A DNA stretch of 26,119 bases, taken from NCBI GenBank assembly GCA_039029515.1, contig JBCCFX010000028.1, positions 1 to 26,119 of the forward strand. The letters are read 5' to 3'. The notes under the pieces were generated by a model. It saw nothing but the letters and a program-made list of their open reading frames with translations. It searched no databases and was not told where the DNA came from. Position 1 is the stretch's first letter, and the number at the start of each line of letters is the position of its first letter. The position numbers and the translations under genes were made by a program. This stretch comes from JBCCFX01 sp039029515 (GTDB lineage Bacteria > Planctomycetota > Phycisphaerae > Phycisphaerales > SM1A02). This document shows positions 7,950-14,021 of this stretch, piece after piece.

Positions 7950-8948
7950 TTATGCCGCGCGCTGCGCCGTCGCATGTGATGTCGCGGGCGTCCATGTCGG
8001 CACGTCAGGCGTCGCGTCGGAAGGCCACGCCGTGGCAAACGAGCATGCGATTCGTGCGAACCTCGCGGACGTCGTGCGTGCGTCACGCTGGCCGGGCAGC
8101 AACGATCGAAGCCCGTAACCGATCGCGCGCATCGCGTTGCCGAGCCAGAGCAAGAGCCACGTTGCCCGAGCACGGAGATCGCCATGATGCACGCGTTGGA
8201 AGCGGATAATGCCATCCGCGAGGAGCAGGCCGCGTGTGGCATCGAGCATCGCCGCGCTCGCGCCGCCATGGTGGATGATCTCCCCCACCGGCGCGAACCG
8301 CGTCGACCATCCCGCATGTCGTATCCGGCGGCACCAATCGGTTTCTTCGCCGTAGAAGAAGAATTGCTCGTCGAACAGTCCGACATCGCCCAGCACGTCG
8401 GGGCGCAACAGGAAATAGCAGCCGGTGACGACATCAACGTCGCGTTCAGAGTCGCGCCGCCAGTCCCGCATGCGATCTCGACCAAAGAAGCGTGGCCACG
8501 GCACGCGATGCAGCGCTAAAACCTGGAGCGCTACGTTGAGGAGTGAAGGTTCAGCAAAGCACGTGAGCTGGAGCGAGCCATCCGGATGATGCGCGCGAAC
8601 GCCAAGCACGCCAACGGGACGATGCAGCCGCATGTAGCGGACGGATTCACGTAGTGTGCCGGGACAGACTTCGGTATCGGAGTTCAGGAGCAGAATCAGC
8701 TCGCCGCGGGCGCGTTGCATGGCCTGGTTGTTGGCCACGCCGAACCCGCGATTGGAATCGTTTTCGATCAGTTCCACCTGCGGATGATCCCGTCGAACCA
8801 TGCTGGTCGAATCGTCGTCGGAATCGTTGTCGACGACGATCACCTGCAGCGACAGATCAGCCGCGTGTCGTTCGATCGACGTCAGACACGCATCGAGCAG
8901 CGCGCAGGTATTCCAGTTCACGATGATGATCGTGAGGTCAGTGCTCAT
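7950..8948 (-). CDS. GT2-family glycosyltransferase, rhamnosyltransferase-like (WbbL type)
   Basis: 332 aa from the ATG at 8946-8948, which overlaps the TGA of the upstream polymerase gene (ATGA). The frame extends further upstream, but only through the polymerase gene. The GT-A fold is clear: TIIIVNWN (6-13), VVDNDSDDDS (38-47), ENDSNRGFGVANNQA (62-76), the DxD-type metal site LLNSDTEV (87-94), TGCYFLLRP (175-183), and FDEQFFFYGEETDWCRR (192-208) in the position of the catalytic-base region of WbbL-like inverting transferases. It probably transfers a sugar, perhaps rhamnose, to the lipid-linked oligosaccharide at the cytoplasmic membrane. The last 50 residues are low in order and rich in Ala, Thr and Pro. 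Family assignment is strong; the sugar is a guess. Confidence 0.9.
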   Translation of the reverse strand: MSTDLTIIIVNWNTCALLDACLTSIERHAADLSLQVIVVDNDSDDDSTSMVRRDHPQVELIENDSNRGFGVANNQAMQRARGELILLLNSDTEVCPGTLRESVRYMRLHRPVGVLGVRAHHPDGSLQLTCFAEPSLLNVALQVLALHRVPWPRFFGRDRMRDWRRDSERDVDVVTGCYFLLRPDVLGDVGLFDEQFFFYGEETDWCRRIRHAGWSTRFAPVGEIIHHGGASAAMLDATRGLLLADGIIRFQRVHHGDLRARATWLLLWLGNAMRAIGYGLRSLLPGQRDARTTSARFARIACSFATAWPSDATPDVPTWTPATSHATAQRAA

Positions 8949-10318
8949 GATGTGGTCGGCTCCGCCACAGCAACCGATGCTGGCTCCGGCGTGTCCTTCA
9001 CCTTGCGGATGCGGACGAACATCGGCGCGTGTGCGGCCCGTCGTGCCGGCTGGAATGTTGCGGCCACCGCAAGGGCAAAGAACCAGACGAACCGAATCTG
9101 TCCGGTGTACGCCACCGCGATGAACGAGACCACGTGGACGAAGAGCGACACGCCGATGGCCCACGCGAACGCGGATCGAATCGGATCACCGAGCACCCGA
9201 CGCTGCAGATGCCCGAGCGCGCGATACGCTTCAACGATGATCGCGATGAACAATGCGAGCGTGATCAGTCCGCCATTCACGCCTTCGAAGATGTACTGAT
9301 TCGTCACGGCTTCAAACCCGTAGGTGTACCAGTTCACGTAGTCATGCGTGCCGAAGAGCCACCAGTCACCGAAGTGATTGAAGAACTCGTCGATCAGTTT
9401 GTATCGGTACCAACCGGTGGAGCCGGAAACGACATCGACACGCGCAATGAGATGCCAGACTGGTTTCAGCATGACAAGATGCAGCGAAACGAGACCAAGG
9501 CAGCCGGCCCAGCGCACCCACGGCGTCCATCGCCGGAAGGGATAGAACAGAATGGCCATCAACGTGATCAGGAGGACGAGCCACGGTGTACTGGATGCAG
9601 TCACGATGGCAGCCGTCATGGAGGTCACGACCCCAAGCGGCACGATATATCGACGCCACGAATGATGGCGGACAAGTGCGACGATCAGCGGCAGCATGGC
9701 GGCCCAGAAGCAGCCGAGCAGAATCGGGTGCCCGAACGCGCCTTGCACACGCAGTCGACCTTCGCGAACACGTGTGTACTCGGGCACGCCGCCGAACACA
9801 CTGAAGATGTTCCGGCCTGTCGTTTTCTCCACCAGCAGAAACACCGTGACCGGCGCGCTGATGAGAATGACGTTGGTGGTGAATGCGATCAGATCATCCC
9901 AGTCGCGCACCAGGAACCGGCACAGGAAGTACATGCCGGCAGCGTCGTAGGTAAAACCAAGCTTCTGTACGAACATGCCAAACGATGCGTACTGAATCGA
10001 ATAGGTCAGGACGCCGGCGACGCACCAGGCAACCATCAGTGTGTCCAGCAGCTTCCAGCGCAGCATGACGATCTCGCCGCGCAACATGACGCGCGCACAG
10101 CCTGCGAGGAGCAGTACGCGCAGCATGGTAAAGTCCATGGTGAGCAGCACGACGCGCTGAGCCGGTGCAATGAAGCAGGCGGCGATCACGAGTGGGATCA
10201 GCGCATGTCGGCGCGGCAGCACGAAGATCAGCGCGGCCAGCGCCGCCGTCAGCGCCATCGCCAGCGGATGCAGTGTCGTCGTGTTATGCCAGTCGGCGGT
10301 AAACGGTTGCTGGAACAT
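8945..10318 (-). CDS. Wzy/O-antigen-ligase-like integral membrane polymerase
   Basis: 457 aa with roughly ten to twelve hydrophobic segments and a large loop around 285-350. The segment RLRVQGAFGHPILLG (188-202) is typical of the O-antigen ligase/polymerase superfamily, and the loop contains GWYRYKLIDEF and the aromatic HFGDWWLFGTHDYVNWYTYG, resembling the periplasmic catalytic loop. It probably joins repeat units into polymer on the periplasmic side, with the Wzz-like protein of the same operon setting length. The ATG at 10318 has GGAGAA about five bases upstream and follows the FrhB-like gene by 21 bases. Whether it acts as polymerase or ligase cannot be decided from sequence alone; the context favours polymerase. 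Confidence 0.87.
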   Translation of the reverse strand: MFQQPFTADWHNTTTLHPLAMALTAALAALIFVLPRRHALIPLVIAACFIAPAQRVVLLTMDFTMLRVLLLAGCARVMLRGEIVMLRWKLLDTLMVAWCVAGVLTYSIQYASFGMFVQKLGFTYDAAGMYFLCRFLVRDWDDLIAFTTNVILISAPVTVFLLVEKTTGRNIFSVFGGVPEYTRVREGRLRVQGAFGHPILLGCFWAAMLPLIVALVRHHSWRRYIVPLGVVTSMTAAIVTASSTPWLVLLITLMAILFYPFRRWTPWVRWAGCLGLVSLHLVMLKPVWHLIARVDVVSGSTGWYRYKLIDEFFNHFGDWWLFGTHDYVNWYTYGFEAVTNQYIFEGVNGGLITLALFIAIIVEAYRALGHLQRRVLGDPIRSAFAWAIGVSLFVHVVSFIAVAYTGQIRFVWFFALAVAATFQPARRAAHAPMFVRIRKVKDTPEPASVAVAEPTTS

Positions 10319-10339
10319 CAGGGTTCTCCGGTCGTCTTG

Positions 10340-11626
10340 TCAGGCCGCAACGCGGTGTGACGACGGTTCGATACGTCCGACAATGTCATGGTCGGGATTG
10401 AGTTCGGGTCGGTGCCGCCCACGTCGAACACGACGGATCGTGCCGATGAGCGATTGAGCTTTCTGCCGCCAGGTCAACGCTGACCACCAGGCGCGGAACA
10501 TGGGAAAACCGCGGAACGTCGGCGTGGGTTGCCGAAGCACGCGCAATGCGAGCAGGCGGCCCCAGACCTGACCGCGGGCAACCCGCAGCGCAGGCTGAGC
10601 GGTCTCAATGCGATCGGCGTCGACCGCATCAAGGGCCACAATGCCGCTGGTGCGAGCGGCATCGATCCACGCGGCACCGCGCGCCGTCCGCGCGACGACG
10701 AGTGATCGCCCGGGCTCTTCACCAGTTGGCGGTCGATCCCACGGATCGCCCACCGCAATGTCAGCAAGCTCGCCTGTATGGTCCGGGCAGATACGGCAAC
10801 GCCACTGCTTGTGTCGCGTCAGAATCTCGCCCCATGCTTTCTCGTACGACAACGCACGTGTCGTCGGACCGGTCGATGCCGGCAACGACGCCGTTGCTTC
10901 GCCGGGCCAGCCATGGCCGCGGTAGCGCAACGATGTGATGATCGTGTGGTCATCAATGCCCATGGCGCGGAGCATCTCGATTGTGCCGCGCGTGGATGGT
11001 GTTCCGGCACAGAACAGCGCAATCGTGACCGCGATCCGATCGCGAAGCGCAGGACGCGAACGACATGCCTGATGCAACGCCGCAATATCACACGGCTTCC
11101 CCACCACGACGCACGGCCCATCCACATCTTCAAGAAGTGGCAGACCCTCGATCGGGCTAGCCGGCGCGTAGCGTGAGCCGGCGCCGCGACGGAGTTCAGA
11201 TGATGTCGTTGAGAGTGTCGTTTCGTTGAGCCATGGCGCATCGGTGCGTGCACGAACATGTAGCACGCCAGCGGCGCTGCCACTGCGCAGGCCATGATCT
11301 GCGAGCGCCGTAATCACGCCACCGCTCGAGCCGATGTGGCGCGTGTCGGGATCGATCGCGTGTCCTTCGAACACGGCGCGAACAGGTCCCCATTCGCGCG
11401 TCATGTGTTCATCGGGCGGCGTTTCATGTTGCAGCGCGATGCCGGGACAAGCCCGCCGGACGTCCTCCGGGGCGGCGGGAGAGCCGGGTCGACGCTGCGG
11501 GCGCAATCCGTCTTCCTCGTGATCGACCATTCGATACGAGTCGGGCGCAAGTCCCGCGCATGCGCCGCAACCGCAGCACAGGCCGCGGTCGACAACGGAT
11601 TCGATCTGGGGCAACGCGATGGTCAT
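10340..11626 (-). CDS. FrhB-type (coenzyme F420 hydrogenase beta subunit family) iron-sulfur protein
   Basis: 428 aa. An N-terminal ferredoxin-like cysteine set (LCCGCGAC, Cys17, 18, 20, 23, and Cys60 in ACPG) precedes the FrhB core. The core shows IGSSGGVITALADHGL (98-113), VVVGKPCDIAAL (173-184), ALFCAGTP (203-210) and CRICPDHTGELADIAVGD (277-294), i.e. the second Cys set and the ADI.GD signature. The family includes F420-reducing hydrogenase beta subunits, but members are also common in capsule and EPS clusters next to WcaK-type pyruvyl transferases, as here with one small gene between. Their role there is unsettled: electron transfer to a sugar-modifying step is a guess. Nothing else in the window suggests F420 metabolism. 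The start has a weak SD. Confidence 0.87.
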   Translation of the reverse strand: MTIALPQIESVVDRGLCCGCGACAGLAPDSYRMVDHEEDGLRPQRRPGSPAAPEDVRRACPGIALQHETPPDEHMTREWGPVRAVFEGHAIDPDTRHIGSSGGVITALADHGLRSGSAAGVLHVRARTDAPWLNETTLSTTSSELRRGAGSRYAPASPIEGLPLLEDVDGPCVVVGKPCDIAALHQACRSRPALRDRIAVTIALFCAGTPSTRGTIEMLRAMGIDDHTIITSLRYRGHGWPGEATASLPASTGPTTRALSYEKAWGEILTRHKQWRCRICPDHTGELADIAVGDPWDRPPTGEEPGRSLVVARTARGAAWIDAARTSGIVALDAVDADRIETAQPALRVARGQVWGRLLALRVLRQPTPTFRGFPMFRAWWSALTWRQKAQSLIGTIRRVRRGRHRPELNPDHDIVGRIEPSSHRVAA

Positions 11627-11635
11627 CGGACGTGA

Positions 11636-11881
11636 TCAGGCGGCAAGCCGCGTGCGCACCTCCAGCGTTAGGTCGATGAGGGCATCGATCGCAGCGCGGT
11701 AGTCATTGACGTTGCCGGTGCGCGCATGGCGATGATCGCCAGGCAGCACGGCACTGAGGAGCGTCTCGACATCGTTGTGCCACACGGTGCCGGTGGTCGC
11801 CTTCGCGGGACGTGCGACGGGCGTAGCGAGGGTATCAATCGCCGGTGAATCGAGATTGGGAGCAGGCAGTTTCAAGGTCAT
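11636..11881 (-). CDS. Small unknown protein in the glycan operon
   Basis: 81 aa with no family I recognise. The first half is Pro/Ala/Thr-rich (MTLKLPAPNLDSPAIDTLA); the second half looks helical (DYRAAIDALIDLTLEVRTRL). There is no signal peptide or membrane segment. It is supported as a gene because it fills the gap between the pyruvyl transferase (28 bases upstream) and the FrhB-like gene (nine bases downstream), lies on the operon strand, and leaves no other explanation for 283 bases in an otherwise gap-free run. The ribosome site is weak (GGATG-like). It might be a small partner of one of the two flanking proteins. Confidence 0.58.
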   Translation of the reverse strand: MTLKLPAPNLDSPAIDTLATPVARPAKATTGTVWHNDVETLLSAVLPGDHRHARTGNVNDYRAAIDALIDLTLEVRTRLAA

Positions 11882-11909
11882 AGCAGTTCATCCGTGAATT
11901 GCCGTCGGC

Positions 11910-13250
11910 TCAGGCCGCCAGCGTGTCGTGTCGTTGGTGATAGCGCCAGCACATCTGCAGCAGCAGGTTCAACTGCTCCTCGGCGAGCTGGTAAACGTTG
12001 GTCAGTCTTTCGACGAGTTCGATTCGTGTTACTTCTCGCCGGTCATATGAAGCGATGATGCGATCCATGAGATCGTCGTGCGTCTTTCGGCGCGGGTCGG
12101 CGACCTGATCTTCCAATCCACAGGTCGCAAAGACGCCGGCGGTCTTCGGGCTGTATGCGATCGCCGCGGCGGCAACGTTCGATGACAGCGCGGCGATCGT
12201 GGAATGCATGCGTGTGCCGCAGAACCAATTCGATTCCCCGATGATCCATTTCAGCTCGCGCGGCCCCTGATGTGCCGGCGTGATCAGAATGCGGTCCGGC
12301 GCATTGATCTCGCGGGCAAGATCAGTACAGGCGCGAATATCACACTCGAGCCCCCGGTCAGCAGGTTCGACATGCGGCAGCAATAGCACCTTCGCATCCG
12401 TCTGATCGATGAAGTGTCGAACAAGCCGAATCATCAGCGCGCGATACGAATCGCGGAGACCGAACTGGTGTTGCGCGCGTTCTGGTTCGTTGTAGAGCAG
12501 GCCACTGACATTGATGCAGATTCGATCGGACCACGGCGCACTCAGCCATGGCCGGATCGCCTCCAGCACCGGTTCATCCGGCGGCACCGGACGAAGCAGG
12601 AACGCGAGGTCCACACCCTGGCGGTGTCGATACGAATCGAACGCATCGCCCAGCAGGTCGCGCAGCATCTCGTAGCTGTTTGGATCGCGCGCCCAGGCGA
12701 GCGCGGATCCCCGAACGATCTCCTGTGCAGCGCAGCGAGCACTCGACGTTCGATATGGTCCATATGTCTGCGGCAGGAGGACCAGTGGTCGGTCCTGCCC
12801 CAAAGCGATTCGCTTCGGCGCGAGCATCGCGTGGAAACGCCGTGCGCCGTACAGGTCGGTGAAGCTGTCACCGCCGCTGATATCAAGGATGGCATCGGCA
12901 CGATGAATAGCGCGAGCCGCGCGATTCCCGAGCCCGCCAAAGAGACTCGCGGTTCGAATGGTCAACCACGAGTCGCCGCGATAGACGCGTCGCGAGTTGA
13001 TCGCACCAATGCGGCGAAGTTCATGCGAGCCACGCGGGCCATCATGCGTACTTGCACGTTCGCCTCGTCCGTGATCAAAGAGCGCCACATCGGTGTTGGA
13101 TTCTCGGTCATAGATGCCGTCGAGCAGCGCCATCGCGAGCGCGGTGACACCTGCATTGCCGGTATCAGGCGCAGCGCCGAACACCGCAAGGCGCAACGTG
13201 CCCGCGGTGTTGGAACTCTCGGTCGGCGAAGTCATTTGCATCTGACTCAC
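11910..13250 (-). CDS. Polysaccharide pyruvyl transferase family protein (WcaK/CsaB type)
   Basis: 446 aa. Visible are an N-terminal Rossmann start with a glycine-rich loop (LAVFGAAPDTGNAGVTALAMA, 21-41), ILDISGGDSFTDLYG (121-135), LVLLPQTYGPY (156-166), and a C-terminal half with ICINVSGLLYN, LLLPH and the family signature FCGTRMHSTIAALSSNVAAAAIAYSPKTAGVF (343-374, invariant GTRMH). The family transfers pyruvate from phosphoenolpyruvate to make ketal groups on glycans, adding negative charge; some members have other sugar-modifying roles. The start is a GTG whose first bases overlap the stop of the antiterminator gene (GTGA), implying coupling. The FrhB-like gene two positions on is a frequent companion of this family. 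Confidence 0.9.
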   Translation of the reverse strand: MSQMQMTSPTESSNTAGTLRLAVFGAAPDTGNAGVTALAMALLDGIYDRESNTDVALFDHGRGERASTHDGPRGSHELRRIGAINSRRVYRGDSWLTIRTASLFGGLGNRAARAIHRADAILDISGGDSFTDLYGARRFHAMLAPKRIALGQDRPLVLLPQTYGPYRTSSARCAAQEIVRGSALAWARDPNSYEMLRDLLGDAFDSYRHRQGVDLAFLLRPVPPDEPVLEAIRPWLSAPWSDRICINVSGLLYNEPERAQHQFGLRDSYRALMIRLVRHFIDQTDAKVLLLPHVEPADRGLECDIRACTDLAREINAPDRILITPAHQGPRELKWIIGESNWFCGTRMHSTIAALSSNVAAAAIAYSPKTAGVFATCGLEDQVADPRRKTHDDLMDRIIASYDRREVTRIELVERLTNVYQLAEEQLNLLLQMCWRYHQRHDTLAA

Positions 13251-13876
13251 GCGGCTTCTCCCGGATGTCGAAACGCATTCGAGTCCAGCGGGGCAAGCTG
13301 CGAGGCTTCGACATCGAGCACCGTCGTCAATCGAACATCATCGAGCGGCAGGCGCAGGCCTTCGGGGTCGATCGTTGATTCAACGAAGCCTTCGATGCCT
13401 TCATACGGGCCATCGATGACCTGCATGGCACGACCGTCGCGAATCGGCGTGCCGAGGGCAAGCACGGCACCAGCGTCAAGCGCAGCACGAATCTGTCGGA
13501 GTTGCCGGTCGAATCGTGACTGGTTCTCAATCGTATGGATCGTGGCAACGCGATGCGTAGACCAGGCGAAACGAACCGCGTCATCGTCGCCGCGCAGGAA
13601 GAGCATCGAATCGAACAACGGTTCTTCCGTCTGCGTCGTGCCGAACGCTTCCTCTCGAAAGCGCGGCACGAGCGGTAGATAGTGTTCGAAGCCAGCGTGA
13701 TCGAGCACGCGAGCAACCGTGCGCTCCGCCCCGATACGCGTCTTCAGCACGTACCAGCGCGAAGGGGTGTCGGTGCGGTGGCGATCCGCGAGCGCATGAG
13801 GTACCGGATCGAGATGCACGGTGCGCTCTAAGGGGGCGCTGGCTCGACGTCGGGATGTCGCACGGACCGTGGCCAC
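13247..13876 (-). CDS. NusG/RfaH/LoaP-like specialised transcription antiterminator
   Basis: 209 aa. Residues 40-135 are a NusG N-terminal domain beginning RWYVLKTRIGAERTVARVL and containing AGFEHYLPLVPRF and DSMLFLRGD. Residues about 143-195 form a KOW domain (GRAMQVIDGPYEGIEGFVE, 149-167). A 39-residue basic extension precedes them. Housekeeping NusG genes normally sit beside secE and ribosomal-protein genes. This one heads a surface-glycan operon, as RfaH targets, UpxY and LoaP paralogs do, so it probably binds the elongating polymerase at the operon leader and suppresses termination over the next 13 kb. The GTG start at 13874-13876 has GGAG nine bases upstream. Its stop overlaps the next gene. 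Family is confident; operon-specific action is inferred from position. Confidence 0.9.
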   Translation of the reverse strand: MATVRATSRRRASAPLERTVHLDPVPHALADRHRTDTPSRWYVLKTRIGAERTVARVLDHAGFEHYLPLVPRFREEAFGTTQTEEPLFDSMLFLRGDDDAVRFAWSTHRVATIHTIENQSRFDRQLRQIRAALDAGAVLALGTPIRDGRAMQVIDGPYEGIEGFVESTIDPEGLRLPLDDVRLTTVLDVEASQLAPLDSNAFRHPGEAA

Positions 13877-13891
13877 GAAACAGATCTCCGC

Positions 13892-13932
13892 TCAGCGTGA
13901 TGCGGAGGCCCCCGGCGCGGGACGACCGCTGA
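13892..13932 (-). promoter_or_regulatory. Leader stem-loop upstream of the antiterminator gene (candidate recruitment element)
   Basis: On the minus strand TCAGCG (13927-13932) pairs with CGCTGA (13892-13897), with two further pairs beyond one mismatch. Inside the loop CCCG-CGC-CGGG (13911-13921) forms a second small hairpin. The structure ends a few bases before the ribosome site. LoaP-type proteins use a leader hairpin and RfaH a hairpin-forming ops element in DNA, so a structured leader is expected here, but I see no sequence match to ops. The assignment is inference. Confidence 0.35.
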
Positions 13933-14021
13933 TCGCCTCGGACCTATCGGACAGATCAAATGGCCAAATCACTCGGTTGTCGGAATTCTGACGATGCGCA
14001 CGGCTGTGCCGGCGACGCGGG
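13933..14021 (-). promoter_or_regulatory. Region expected to hold the glycan-operon promoter
   Basis: This is the remaining non-coding sequence between the antiporter stop and the operon leader. The best sigma-70-like pair I find on the minus strand is CCGACA, 17 bases, TTTGAT (four of six matches in each box). A second weak option centres on GATAGG. No T-tracted terminator for the antiporter gene is visible. A promoter must lie here or inside the antiporter gene; the exact boxes are uncertain. Confidence 0.28.

Noticed and set aside
9029..10360. Long open frame on the plus strand opposite the membrane polymerase gene
   Set aside because: Its translation is rich in His, Gln, Arg and Glu with no fold pattern or family motif. 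The minus-strand frame has clear membrane helices and ligase-type motifs. It is a codon-bias shadow.
12414..13682. Long open frame on the plus strand opposite the pyruvyl transferase and antiterminator genes
   Set aside because: It spans two well-identified minus-strand genes, shows no recognisable motif and has Arg/Ser-rich low-quality composition.
13877..14021. RfaH ops element in the operon leader
   Set aside because: No GGCGGTAGC-like sequence is found on the minus strand. Only a hairpin is seen, which is reported separately with low confidence.
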